Positions 1 through 9,076 of a DNA stretch of 64,000 bases are shown piece after piece. Below the pieces are notes generated by a model. The model made no database searches, had not been told where the DNA came from, and saw nothing but the letters and a program-made list of their open reading frames with translations. Each line of letters begins with the position of its first letter. Within the stretch, counting starts at the first letter, position 1. A program made the translations under genes and the position numbers. The stretch comes from Neorhizobium sp. SOG26 (GTDB taxonomy: Bacteria; Pseudomonadota; Alphaproteobacteria; Rhizobiales; Rhizobiaceae), in the NCBI RefSeq assembly GCF_003491345.1, contig NZ_CP025512.1, forward strand, positions 2,108,001 through 2,172,000, read 5' to 3'.

Positions 1-613
1 TCAGGAAAAGACCCAGGAAGGCTGCATAAACCATCGCCGCAGCGGCGGTGTTCTTGTGCAGGAAGTAACCGCGCCAATTGCCGGCGAGATTCGGTTCCAT
101 CGGGTCGCCGGACTGGTGGATGGCATTCTGCGGCAAGGCGAGCACGCCGAAGTAACAAAGCCCGACAACGCAGACGACGCAGAGCGCCATCAGCTTGGCA
201 AACTCGCTGCTGCTGCGCGGCAACAAGAGGATGCCGCAGGCGCAAATGCAGGTCAGCAGCACATAGGTGACGCGCCGGACCACGAAGAATGGATCGACCG
301 CCGTGGCGCCTGTCAGAAGCAACCAGATGAAGATGAGCGCAAGCACGCCCCACAGCCTTGGCACGAGCCCGAGCGAGGGACGCATCATCAGCATCCCGAT
401 CACCGAAAGTGACACCGCCACCATTACCAGCTGGTTGATGACCGTGTGCGCGTCGACCGCGTGCCCCGGCTTCAAGCGTTCTGCGAGGCTTGGGAATGGC
501 GAAAGCCCGATCCAGAAATAAAGGAGCACGATGCCCAACAGGATCGGCGACAGCCACTGCGAAAGCGGCGAGGCGCTGAAGCCGCTATGTTGGCCGTAAC
601 TGACCTCCGCCAT
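1..613 (-). CDS. O-antigen ligase / ExoQ-like polysaccharide polymerase (C-terminus outside window)
   Basis: The reading frame is open from an ATG at 613 to the window edge, giving 204 N-terminal residues. It shows several hydrophobic membrane segments and, near residue 190, the sequence WRGYFLHKN, which resembles the conserved loop of Wzy_C / O-antigen ligase and rhizobial ExoQ-type proteins. The family joins or polymerises lipid-linked polysaccharide repeats at the periplasmic face of the inner membrane. An in-frame TGA lies a short way upstream of the ATG, which limits the possible starts. The ribosome site is weak. The specific polysaccharide cannot be inferred here. Confidence 0.75.
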   Translation of the reverse strand, partial: MAEVSYGQHSGFSASPLSQWLSPILLGIVLLYFWIGLSPFPSLAERLKPGHAVDAHTVINQLVMVAVSLSVIGMLMMRPSLGLVPRLWGVLALIFIWLLLTGATAVDPFFVVRRVTYVLLTCICACGILLLPRSSSEFAKLMALCVVCVVGLCYFGVLALPQNAIHQSGDPMEPNLAGNWRGYFLHKNTAAAAMVYAAFLGLFL

Positions 614-741
614 CTGACGTTCCCAGCATCCTGTTGTCGATCACGATCTTCATCCCCGCGATCGCTCAAGCCCGGAGGGCGAACGTCATCAACGGCTGGA
701 ACCGACACTAGCGGCGAATACGCCCGTCCGCCTCCCATTCC

Positions 742-756
742 TTAACGCGAGGTTAA
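742..756. promoter_or_regulatory. Possible CtrA-like TTAA-N7-TTAA palindrome
   Basis: TTAA, seven bases, TTAA, and the element is also a 6-5-6 palindrome (CTTAAC/GTTAAG). It lies about 130 bp upstream of the O-antigen-ligase-like gene. The final C of the full CtrA consensus is missing on both strands, so this is weaker than the four other sites in the window. Confidence 0.3.
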
Positions 757-847
757 GAGGAGTGGTTAATGAGGGACATGACAAATGCGAGACCCTAAGC
801 CAAGCAGCTCTTTGGGCATGTTGAAAATCAAGTTGTTTTTGGGAAGA

Positions 848-924
848 TGGTAGCGGGAGGCAGAATTGAACTGCCGACCTCAGGGTTATGAATCCTGCGC
901 TCTCACCAACTGAGCTACCCCGCC
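848..924 (-). tRNA. tRNA-Met (anticodon CAT), elongator type
   Basis: A 77-nt cloverleaf with encoded CCA. Acceptor GGCGGGG pairs with TCCCGCT, the D-arm is GCTC/GAGC, the anticodon loop is TTCATAA, and the T-arm is GGCAG-TTCAATT-CTGCC. The first pair is G-U, and the anticodon stem lacks the three G-C pairs of the initiator, so this is an elongator Met tRNA. A lysidine-modified Ile tRNA also reads CAT and cannot be fully excluded. Confidence 0.95.
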
Positions 925-1062
925 ACAGGGTGCAGATCAAAGCCTCTTTCGAAGCGTCGTCCGCTTTGGTCGTGCGGCTTATAAGTCCCCTGTCACCAAG
1001 GTGTCAAGAACATCTTCGGCAAAATCCGGTGGCAATTTTGCCTGCCGCCGGATCGCCTGCAG

Positions 1063-2259
1063 TCAGGCCGCGACAGGGGTCGCAAGCAGCGTCTTCAGAG
1101 CCTCTTCAGCATCGGCCGCGCGCTCCGAGCGGTCAATGAAGCCGCCGCCGTAAACCCGGGCATCGGCGCCTTCTGCCGAATAGAGAACGCAGGCCTGGCC
1201 AGGCGCCACGCCCGCCTCACCGACCGCGAGGTCGACATAGATGCCCTGCGCATCGCAATGAAGCGTGGCCGGGGTTGGCGGACGCGTCGAGCGCACCTTG
1301 GCATAACAGGCAAAGCCATCTCGCGCGTCGTCCGCCAGCGCCCGGTCGCCAAGCCAGTTCATGTCGCGCAGGTAGACCCGATGCGTGTCGAGCGCCTCGC
1401 GAGGACCGACGATGACGCGGCGCGAGCGGGCATCGAGGTAAACCACGTAGAGCGGCTCGCCGGTTGCCACGCCCAGCCCCTTGCGCTGGCCGATCGTGTA
1501 ATGGACGATGCCTTCGTGGCGGCCAAGCACCCGGCCATCCATGTGGACGATATCGCCCGCCAGCGCTGCGTTCGGCTTCACCTTGTTGATGATGTCGGCA
1601 TATTTGCCCTGCGGCACGAAGCAGATGTCCTGGCTGTCAGCCTTCTTGGCGACCACCAGCCCCATTTCTTCGGCGAGTTCGCGCACCTGCGCCTTCGACA
1701 TGCCGCCGAGCGGGAAACGCAGGTAGTCGATCTGCTCCTGGGTGGTCGCAAACAGGAACCAGCTCTGGTCGCGGTCGCTGTCGATCGGGCGGAACAGCGC
1801 CCGACGGTTCGGGTTGTCCGGCGTCGGATTGGCGGCGGAACGGATGTAGTGGCCGGTTGCCAAGGCATCGGCGCCGAGTTCCTTGGCCGTTGCCAACAGG
1901 TCGGCAAACTTGACCGTCTGGTTGCAGGCAACGCAGGGGACCGGCGTCTCACCCATGGCATAGGCCTCGGCAAAGGGATTGATCACGGTTTCGCGGAAAC
2001 GCTTTTCGTAATCGAGCACATAATGCGGGATGCCGAGCGTTTCGGAAACGCGGCGCGCATCATCGATGTCCTGGCCGGCGCAGCAGGAACCGGCGCGGTG
2101 GACGGCCGCGCCATGATCGTAAAGCTGCAGCGTGATGCCGAGCACGTCGTAACCCTGGCGTTTGAGCAGGCCAGCAACGACGGAGGAATCCACGCCTCCG
2201 GACATGGCAACGACAACGCGCGTGTCTTCCGGCCTCTTGTCAAAATCCAGCGTATTCAC
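1063..2259 (-). CDS. mnmA: tRNA-uridine 2-sulfurtransferase MnmA
   Basis: This enzyme thiolates U34 of Lys, Glu and Gln tRNAs in the cytoplasm, using ATP and sulfur relayed by Tus/IscS-type donors. With the GTG start at 2259 the product is 398 residues, normal for the family, and a GAGAGAG ribosome site precedes the start. The PP-loop SGGVDSS is at residues 20-26. The two conserved cysteines lie in [10 protein letters not shown] and SQDICF. The frame stays open upstream to 2412, but that extension is low-complexity and unlike the family. It is a single gene followed by tRNA-Met on the same strand. Confidence 0.95.
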   Translation of the reverse strand: MNTLDFDKRPEDTRVVVAMSGGVDSSVVAGLLKRQGYDVLGITLQLYDHGAAVHRAGSCCAGQDIDDARRVSETLGIPHYVLDYEKRFRETVINPFAEAYAMGETPVPCVACNQTVKFADLLATAKELGADALATGHYIRSAANPTPDNPNRRALFRPIDSDRDQSWFLFATTQEQIDYLRFPLGGMSKAQVRELAEEMGLVVAKKADSQDICFVPQGKYADIINKVKPNAALAGDIVHMDGRVLGRHEGIVHYTIGQRKGLGVATGEPLYVVYLDARSRRVIVGPREALDTHRVYLRDMNWLGDRALADDARDGFACYAKVRSTRPPTPATLHCDAQGIYVDLAVGEAGVAPGQACVLYSAEGADARVYGGGFIDRSERAADAEEALKTLLATPVAA

Positions 2260-2773
2260 GGGGTACTCTCTCGCTGTAGCGGTCGGCGCCTCTTGCTTGC
2301 AAGGCACCACGAACAATTTGGCGGGATCGGCCGCCAAAGGCAATTGCTGCCGATATAGAAAGGATTGGGCCTCGGTGCAAGGCGGCGTCCCTTGCTGACG
2401 ACACAGGCACAATCATCCCTTGGCGATCTCGGATTTTTGATTTCGGCCGGGGCGCTGAAAGCTGCCTCTTAAGTTTTAGTTTTATGTGACACCTCTCAGC
2501 GCCCCGTTCAGTGTGTTTTTCCGCGCAACTCCGGTCCGTCTGCGGCGGCCCCTCTTGTTGTTCTTGGTGGGCCGGGTTGTGTGCGACACACGCACGCCTT
2601 GTTCAGGGGCAGACCATTTTCTGCGCAGCTTCCGGGCAAGCGCCTGCATAAGGGCGCCTTACCGGACCACCGGTCCCGCCTCGCCGGTTATGCGGACCGG
2701 TGTAGCCGAAGCGGAACGAGGCCATTGTAGGCAGGGGTTGTGGAGGCGTGGAAAACCGAGGGGTGTTTTTCCG
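2260..2773. other. 514-bp intergenic region upstream of mnmA, with a long-loop inverted repeat
   Basis: No convincing gene is present; plus-strand frames here lack ribosome sites and family-like sequence. The main structure is an inverted repeat with 10-bp perfect arms (GGGGCGCTGA at 2449-2458, TCAGCGCCCC at 2496-2505) around a 37-nt AT-richer loop. It should contain the mnmA promoter. Confidence 0.5.
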
Positions 2774-2992
2774 TTAAGTGGTTGAGGTTGCTGGAGGCAG
2801 GATGCGAAATTTTCCACGGATGACAGGCCTGTGCTGGTGGCTGCAGAGCACCCAATCCGCCTTGCCGGGTATTTCCCCTTCGCGGCTAAGATAAATCGTG
2901 GTGCCGTTTCCCGTCACCTCTTCCGTCGCACGAAGGTGCAGTGCAGCACCGGAAAGTGCGGCCGCAAAAATTTCACGATTGAGGCGCTTCAT
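2774..2992 (-). CDS. Small hypothetical protein (72 aa)
   Basis: I do not recognise this protein. It begins MKRLNREIFAAALSGAALHLRA, is divergent from the DUF1810 gene, and ends in an Arg/Pro-rich tail. Codon choice in this frame looks coding-like, and an AGGGA sits just before the ATG. No signal peptide or membrane segment is obvious. It may be an Rhizobiaceae-specific orphan or a spurious frame in a GC-rich spacer. Confidence 0.45.
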   Translation of the reverse strand: MKRLNREIFAAALSGAALHLRATEEVTGNGTTIYLSREGEIPGKADWVLCSHQHRPVIRGKFRILPPATSTT

Positions 2993-3036
2993 TGTCCCTG
3001 GGGTGATTTGCGCCTTGGCGATGAAGGACCGATGTG

Positions 3037-3456
3037 ATGACTTTCGATCTGACCCGCTTCGTGGATGCCCAAGCCCCAGTCTATGACCGCGTGCTGGAAG
3101 AACTGAAGGCGGGACGCAAGCGCTCCCACTGGATGTGGTACATCTTCCCGCAGGTTGCCGGTCTCGGTTTTTCCATCATGTCGCAACGGTTTGCGATCGG
3201 CTCCAGGCAAGAGGCCATAGCCTACCTCGCCCATCCGGTGCTTGGGCCTCGGCTTATTGCCTGCACCAATGCCATGCTTTCGCACAAGGGCATCTCGGCG
3301 CTCGTCATCCTCGGCTCGCCCGACGATGTGAAGTTCAAGAGCTCGATGACGCTGTTTGCCGCGGTCAGCGAAAAGGGCTCGCCCTTCGAGCGAGCCCTTC
3401 AACAGTTTTATGGTGGTGAGCGCGACGAAAAGACCATCGCGCTCCTGAACGCTTAA
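3037..3456 (+). CDS. DUF1810 family protein
   Basis: 139 residues matching the DUF1810 family: an N-terminal FVDAQ segment, the SHWMWYIFPQ core, and the typical TLFAAVS near the C-terminus. The family is small, soluble and of unknown biochemical function, and is sometimes mis-called calpastatin. AAGGA at 3024-3028 is well spaced for the ATG at 3037; a GTG directly before it (3034) would add one residue. Its TAA overlaps the stop codon of the convergent Tim44-like gene by three bases. Confidence 0.85.
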   Translation: MTFDLTRFVDAQAPVYDRVLEELKAGRKRSHWMWYIFPQVAGLGFSIMSQRFAIGSRQEAIAYLAHPVLGPRLIACTNAMLSHKGISALVILGSPDDVKFKSSMTLFAAVSEKGSPFERALQQFYGGERDEKTIALLNA

Positions 3457-4496
3457 GCAGCGGCCTGGATGGCCGAGAGCTTCCAGTCGTTGGCCGGCTT
3501 GCGCACAAAGGTCCAGATCTCAACAGTTTCCGTCGGATGGTCCGGGTCACCCTCGGCGACAGCACCCGTTTCGCGATCCTTCATGTAGTCGACGCTGGAG
3601 TAGCGCATCGCGACGGTCGCGTAGTCCTGGCCGTTTTCGCGCCAGGCTTCGGCGAGGTCGCCCTGCAGAAGCTGCACGTCCTTCACCTCGTTCTTGAGGC
3701 CGTTGGTTGCGTTCTCGCCGAGTTCTTCGGCAAGGTAGGACATGGCTTCCGGCGTGGTCAGGCTGCGCAGCTTGCCGTAGTCTTCCGCGGCGTAGGCGGC
3801 CTGCACGTCCCTCAGCAGCTTCTCGAAGTGATCAAGGTCGCGGCCGGTGATGCCGATCTCGTCGGTTTCCGGGCCAGCCTGGCGGGGGGTCGCCTGCTGT
3901 GCACCAAAACCAGCGGCGCCGCCGCCGAGCGAACCGATCTTCGGGATCTGGAAGCCGCCCTGGTTGGCGTTATTGCCCTGGGGGCCATCATGGCTGTTGC
4001 GCTGGTGGCCAAAACCGTTGCCGACATTGCCTGCCGGACCAGCCGGCTGCTGGCGACGCGCAAAGAAGCGGAAGGCGAGCATGGCAAGACCAGCAATCAG
4101 CGCGATCTGCAGGATCATGCCGAGGAAGCCGGCCATGCCGCCAAAGCCGGTGCCCATCAGCATGCCGAAGAGGCCGCCAAGCGCCAGACCGCCGAGCAGG
4201 CCACCGGCCATGCCGCCGAAAAGGCCCGGGCGACGCTGCTGTGCAGCCTGGCCGACGCCAGCGCCAGGATTAGTGGCATTCTGCTGCGTGTTCGGCGTCA
4301 TGGAACGATTGATGCCGGAGGCAGGTGCAGGGGCGGTCCGTGTGACTGGGGGCGCAGAAAAGGTGCGCGTTCCGCGGCTGCCGAAGCCGCCGCCTGCGCG
4401 CCGCGCCTCCGCGAAATCCACGGCGGTCAAGGAAACGGCCATCCCGATCGCGGCGACCACGAACAGCTGCTTGAAGCGCCGAAGTTTCGATAACAT
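3453..4496 (-). CDS. Tim44-domain membrane-associated protein
   Basis: 347 residues. An N-terminal signal-like segment (residues 8-30) is followed by an Ala/Gly/Pro/Gln-rich linker, a Gly-rich hydrophobic region at about residues 93-143 that probably spans the membrane, and a C-terminal Tim44-like domain from about residue 210. Bacterial Tim44-like proteins share the mitochondrial import-motor fold, but their role is not settled; they are inner-membrane or periplasmic. AGGAG precedes the ATG. The gene is monocistronic and convergent with DUF1810, sharing overlapping stops. Confidence 0.88.
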   Translation of the reverse strand: MLSKLRRFKQLFVVAAIGMAVSLTAVDFAEARRAGGGFGSRGTRTFSAPPVTRTAPAPASGINRSMTPNTQQNATNPGAGVGQAAQQRRPGLFGGMAGGLLGGLALGGLFGMLMGTGFGGMAGFLGMILQIALIAGLAMLAFRFFARRQQPAGPAGNVGNGFGHQRNSHDGPQGNNANQGGFQIPKIGSLGGGAAGFGAQQATPRQAGPETDEIGITGRDLDHFEKLLRDVQAAYAAEDYGKLRSLTTPEAMSYLAEELGENATNGLKNEVKDVQLLQGDLAEAWRENGQDYATVAMRYSSVDYMKDRETGAVAEGDPDHPTETVEIWTFVRKPANDWKLSAIQAAA

Positions 4497-4683
4497 TCTT
4501 TTCTCCTCATTCCCGCGTCAGGCGGGGTTCCCTCGTTATATAGAAATCACGTCGTTGGGATTTTAGTGGCGAGGCCAATTTTTCCCGCTGTAGTGGATAA
4601 TCAACTCTCCTCCAGAAGCAAAGTTTCCGTTTTGCAACCTACGGGATTGTGATCTGTGCAAATGGTCGCAGGCGGCAAAAGCA

Positions 4684-4715
4684 AAGGGCCCGGCGCGTTT
4701 CTGCACCGGGCCCTT
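4684..4715 (-). terminator. Rho-independent terminator after serA
   Basis: 10-bp perfect arms AAGGGCCCGG / CCGGGCCCTT with a 12-nt loop. On the minus strand it is followed by TTTGCTTTTG, 25 bp after the serA stop. Confidence 0.85.
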
Positions 4716-4740
4716 CATCCCTGGGAGGATGTAACCGTGA

Positions 4741-6336
4741 TCAGTCGACGTTGAAGACCAGCGGCCGCGCCTGGCGGATCGCCGGGTTGGCCGTCAGCTT
4801 CGCCAGCACCTCGTCGGATACCGGACCATCGACATAAAGCAGAGCGATTGCATCGCCGCCGCCCTTTTCGCGGCCGAGCTGGAAGTTGGCGATGTTGACG
4901 CCCGCGTCACCGAGCGTGGTGCCCATGAAGCCGATCATGCCGGGCACGTCGGTGTTGGAGATGTAGACCATGTTGGCGCCGACATCGGCATCCATGTTGA
5001 TGCCCTTGATCTGGATGAAGCGCGGCTTGCCGTCGGAGAAGACAGTGCCGGCGATCGAACGGGTCTGGTTCTCGGTGGTCACCGTCAGCTTGATATAGCC
5101 GTCGTAAACACCGGTCTTGTCGCGCTTGACCTCGGAAAGCACGATGCCCTTTTCCTTGATCATGATCGGCGCGGAAACCATGTTGACGTCCGCCACCTGG
5201 TTGCGGATGAGACCCGCGAGCAGCGCAGAGGTGAGCGCCTTGGTGTTCATCGTGGCCGTCGCACCATCGTAAAGGATCTCGATCGCCTTGATCGGATCGT
5301 CCGAGACCTGGCCGACAAAGGCGCCGAGCACATCTGCAAGCCGGATGAAGGGCTTCAGGATTGGTGCTTCTTCAGCAGTGATCGACGGCATGTTGATGGC
5401 ATTGGAGACGGCGCCCTTGATGAGGTAGTCCGACATCTGCTCGGCGACCTGCAGCGCCACGTTTTCCTGGGCTTCCGTGGTGGATGCGCCAAGATGCGGG
5501 GTGCAGACGACGTTTTCCAGGCCGAAAAGCGGGCTTTCGGTGGCAGGCTCGACCTCGAAGACATCGAAGCCGGCGCCGGCGACATGGCCCGACTTGATGG
5601 CGTCGGCAAGCGCTGCCTCATCGACCAGGCCGCCGCGGGCGCAATTGATGATCCGCACGCCCTTCTTGGTCTTGGCGAGGTTTTCGCGGCCGAGGATGCC
5701 GCGGGTCTTGTCGGTCATCGGCACGTGGAGCGTGATGAAGTCGGCACGGGCGAGCAGTTCGTCGAGCTCGACCTTCTGGACGCCCATTTCCTGGGCGCGC
5801 TCGACCGAAAGGAACGGGTCGTAAGCGATGACCTGCATGCCAAGGCCGATTGCCTTCTTGCAGACGATGCCGCCGATATTGCCGGCACCGATGACGCCGA
5901 GCACCTTGCCGGTGATCTCGACACCCATGAACTTCGACTTCTCCCACTTGCCGGCCTGGGTGGAGGCATCGGCCGCCGGAAGCTGGCGGGCAACCGCAAA
6001 CATCAGCGCAATGGCGTGTTCGGCGGTGGTGATCGAGTTGCCGAACGGGGTGTTCATGACGATGATACCGCGGCGCGAGGCGGCTGGAATATCGACATTG
6101 TCGACGCCGATGCCGGCGCGGCCGATGACCTTGAGGTTGGTCGCGGCGGCGATCAGCTTTTCCGTCGCCTTGGTGGCGGAACGGATGGCCAGGCCATCAT
6201 AGTTGCCGATGATCTCGAGAAGCTTTTCCTTGTCCTTGCCAAGCTTCGGCTGGAAATCGACGTCAATGCCGCGGTCCCGGAAGATCTGGACGGCGGTTGG
6301 CGACAGTTCATCGGATACGAGTACGCGAGGTGCCAT
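4741..6336 (-). CDS. serA: D-3-phosphoglycerate dehydrogenase (long form with ACT domain)
   Basis: First step of serine synthesis: oxidises 3-phosphoglycerate to 3-phosphohydroxypyruvate with NAD+. The product is 531 residues. It has a D-isomer-specific dehydrogenase body with the NAD-binding VIGAGNIGG, the catalytic Arg in NCARGGLVDE and the catalytic His in CTPHLGAS. An intervening substrate-binding domain and a C-terminal ACT domain of about 75 residues follow; in the family the ACT domain can give serine feedback. The ATG at 6336 has AGGAG upstream, and the nine-residue upstream extension is rejected. It lies 75 bp after serC with a hairpin between, so the two probably share a transcript. 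Confidence 0.97.
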   Translation of the reverse strand: MAPRVLVSDELSPTAVQIFRDRGIDVDFQPKLGKDKEKLLEIIGNYDGLAIRSATKATEKLIAAATNLKVIGRAGIGVDNVDIPAASRRGIIVMNTPFGNSITTAEHAIALMFAVARQLPAADASTQAGKWEKSKFMGVEITGKVLGVIGAGNIGGIVCKKAIGLGMQVIAYDPFLSVERAQEMGVQKVELDELLARADFITLHVPMTDKTRGILGRENLAKTKKGVRIINCARGGLVDEAALADAIKSGHVAGAGFDVFEVEPATESPLFGLENVVCTPHLGASTTEAQENVALQVAEQMSDYLIKGAVSNAINMPSITAEEAPILKPFIRLADVLGAFVGQVSDDPIKAIEILYDGATATMNTKALTSALLAGLIRNQVADVNMVSAPIMIKEKGIVLSEVKRDKTGVYDGYIKLTVTTENQTRSIAGTVFSDGKPRFIQIKGINMDADVGANMVYISNTDVPGMIGFMGTTLGDAGVNIANFQLGREKGGGDAIALLYVDGPVSDEVLAKLTANPAIRQARPLVFNVD

Positions 6337-6379
6337 GGTTGGGGCTCCTGATAAGAGGTTCAAAACGGAATGAGAAACC

Positions 6380-6399
6380 GGCTCCGCCGAAGCGGAGCC
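6380..6399 (-). promoter_or_regulatory. UUCG-tetraloop hairpin in the serC-serA spacer
   Basis: Perfect 8-bp stem GGCTCCGC/GCGGAGCC closed by C(UUCG)G on the minus transcript, an unusually stable loop. There is no run of U after it (GGTTTCTC), so it looks more like a processing or stability element than a strong terminator. Confidence 0.6.
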
Positions 6400-6411
6400 T
6401 CATGCAATCGA

Positions 6412-7593
<1,182 letters not shown>

Positions 7594-7665
7594 CGTGCTA
7601 CCCTTCCAGATAGATGGCTCCTCGTTGGGGAGGAGTGTCCCGCCGCCGTGGGTATTCCTGTCGGC
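7594..7665 (-). promoter_or_regulatory. serC-type leader RNA (5' UTR)
   Basis: The minus-strand leader carries GGCGGCGGGACA, a hairpin with arms CTCCTC/GAGGAG (7618-7623 and 7630-7635), then a second stem CTATC/GGTAG (7609-7613 and 7598-7602) whose loop holds the serC ribosome site. A conserved serC leader motif is known upstream of serC in Alphaproteobacteria; position and sequence fit. Assignment is from memory of that motif, not a covariance search. Confidence 0.7.
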
Positions 7666-7751
7666 TGTCGCAGTCAAGCGATTTCATCTTGCTAAAATAA
7701 GAAATTCTGAAAGCGCCTCGCCCTGCCCTCGCGCGCCCCGGAGAACGCAAA

Positions 7752-7775
7752 AAGGCCGCCCTGGAGGACGGCCTT
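7752..7775 (-). terminator. Terminator after the outer membrane protein gene
   Basis: 10-bp arms (AAGGCCGTCC / GGGCGGCCTT on the minus RNA, one U-G pair) with a 4-nt loop followed by TTTGCG, 24 bp beyond the stop. Confidence 0.8.
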
Positions 7776-7799
7776 GTTTCGAAGAAAAACCGAAAGCGC

Positions 7800-8633
7800 T
7801 TACTTGTAGACGATCGGTTCCGGCTCAGGCTCGTAAGCCGGAGGCGCATCGCAGCCGCCAAAGGTGTAGCGCGCGCCGACACGGGCTTCGTGGCTGTAGT
7901 AACCCTTGTCCTTGCCCGGGCCGCCGCCCAGCGCGTAACCGAACATATCGCCGCCGGAGACATGACGCAGGCGGTAACCGACGTCTGCCTTCCAGTTGCA
8001 GGTGATGTCGATCGAGGCGCCGGCCATCAGCGCATAGGTGAAGCGCCAGCTCTTCTTGCCGCCGTGGCTCACTTCGCCATCGCAACCCGAGCCATCGTCG
8101 GCGCAAGAGGTGTTGCGCAGGTTCGACCATTTCACGTAGGTGCCGCCGATACCACCGCCGATATAAGGGGTGATGTAGCCATAGGTGCCGAGGTCGACAT
8201 AGGCATTGGCCATCAGCGTATAGGCGTGGAGAGACGCGTAGTCGCTGGAGGTACAAGCGGTGCTGACGCCGCAGCTTCCGACGGTTGAACCGCGGAACTT
8301 GCTGTTGAAGGAGTAGTCCAGCGTCAGGTCCGTGCGCAGGTAGCTGTTGATCTTGTAGCCAACGCCGCCGCCCAGCATGAAGCTGTCGCGCAAAGATGCG
8401 CTGCGGAAATCGACGAGGTTGCCGTTCGATCCCTGGAAATATTCTGCGCCGCGCAGTTTCTTGAACGAATAACCGACATCCCCGCGAAGATACCAGCCGC
8501 TCGCTTCCTGAACGACGATCTCGGGCGCCTGTTCGTAAAGGTCCGGCTGCGGCTGCGGCTCGTACACATCCGCCGCATTGGCGGCGGCAGCCGTCAGCAC
8601 CAGCGCGACCCCGCTGGCAAGGAACTTCTTCAT
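7800..8633 (-). CDS. Omp25/Omp31-type outer membrane beta-barrel protein
   Basis: 277 residues. A signal peptide with cleavage near AANA-AD is followed by an acidic, proline-rich spacer and a beta-barrel of about 220 residues with alternating strands. Members of this rhizobial/Brucella family are abundant surface proteins in the outer membrane. Cysteines in SCGVSTACTS, SCADDGSGCDG and the C-terminal FGGCDAPP may form disulfides. Unlike usual porins it does not end in Phe: the barrel is followed by an AYEPEPEPIVYK tail that echoes the N-terminal YEPQPQPDLYE. GGAG precedes the ATG. A perfect CtrA box lies 85 bp upstream. Confidence 0.88.
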   Translation of the reverse strand: MKKFLASGVALVLTAAAANAADVYEPQPQPDLYEQAPEIVVQEASGWYLRGDVGYSFKKLRGAEYFQGSNGNLVDFRSASLRDSFMLGGGVGYKINSYLRTDLTLDYSFNSKFRGSTVGSCGVSTACTSSDYASLHAYTLMANAYVDLGTYGYITPYIGGGIGGTYVKWSNLRNTSCADDGSGCDGEVSHGGKKSWRFTYALMAGASIDITCNWKADVGYRLRHVSGGDMFGYALGGGPGKDKGYYSHEARVGARYTFGGCDAPPAYEPEPEPIVYK

Positions 8634-8713
8634 GACTTCATCTCCAAGCTGACTTGCGTATGGCAGGCTCCGCGCACAGCCATCGGGTTGATCATCTGCG
8701 ATTATGCTGGAGA

Positions 8714-8736
8714 ATGGTTAAGCCTGACTTAACCAT
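8714..8736. promoter_or_regulatory. CtrA box (TTAA-N7-TTAAC) in a 23-bp palindrome
   Basis: ATGGTTAAG and CTTAACCAT arms around CCTGA. TTAA-N7-TTAAC is satisfied on both strands. It lies between the outer membrane protein gene and the divergent 50-aa gene. Confidence 0.65.
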
Positions 8737-8865
8737 GCTTATTTACCACACATTTTCCTTGAATTTCCGGACAAGACTGCCGCATTGGAGCCACTGAAGC
8801 GCCCACTACTTGGAGAGCGTCCGCTTTCCATTGGCAAAGGCGCGACGGAAGCTTAGAAAGGTCCC

Positions 8866-9018
8866 ATGTCCGACAACGTCATCAAGTTCAAACGCCCGCC
8901 GAAACCCAGGCCGCCACGGCAAACGCCGCCATGGCTGAAGCGGCTGCTGCCGTTTCTGGTGATCGCCGCCTTCCTTGTGGCCGCCTATGTGTACTTCTCG
9001 CTGAGCAACGGCGGCTGA
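8866..9018 (+). CDS. Small single-pass membrane protein (50 aa)
   Basis: The product starts MSDNVIKFKRPPKPRPPRQT, a basic proline-rich cytosolic head, followed by one hydrophobic helix (LLPFLVIAAFLVAAYVYF) and a short tail ending SNGG. It is predicted inner-membrane, N-in. AAAGG lies before the ATG, and a strong terminator follows. I do not recognise a function; the pattern suits a conserved rhizobial small membrane protein. Confidence 0.75.
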   Translation: MSDNVIKFKRPPKPRPPRQTPPWLKRLLPFLVIAAFLVAAYVYFSLSNGG

Positions 9019-9028
9019 GGCAAACAGA

Positions 9029-9052
9029 AAGGCCGGCGCTGGGGCCGGCCTT
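9029..9052. terminator. Bidirectional terminator between the 50-aa gene and glmM
   Basis: Perfect 9-bp arms AAGGCCGGC/GCCGGCCTT with a 6-nt loop; T-rich on the plus side (TTGTTCTT). It lies between convergent genes. Confidence 0.8.
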
Positions 9053-9076
9053 GTTCTTATTCGAACAAACAGTTGA

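Noticed and set aside
1258..2358. 366-codon open frame antisense to mnmA
   Set aside because: Same reason: antisense shadow of a certain gene.
2486..2785. 99-codon plus-strand frame upstream of mnmA
   Set aside because: No ribosome site, Arg/Ser/Pro-rich composition, no recognisable motif.
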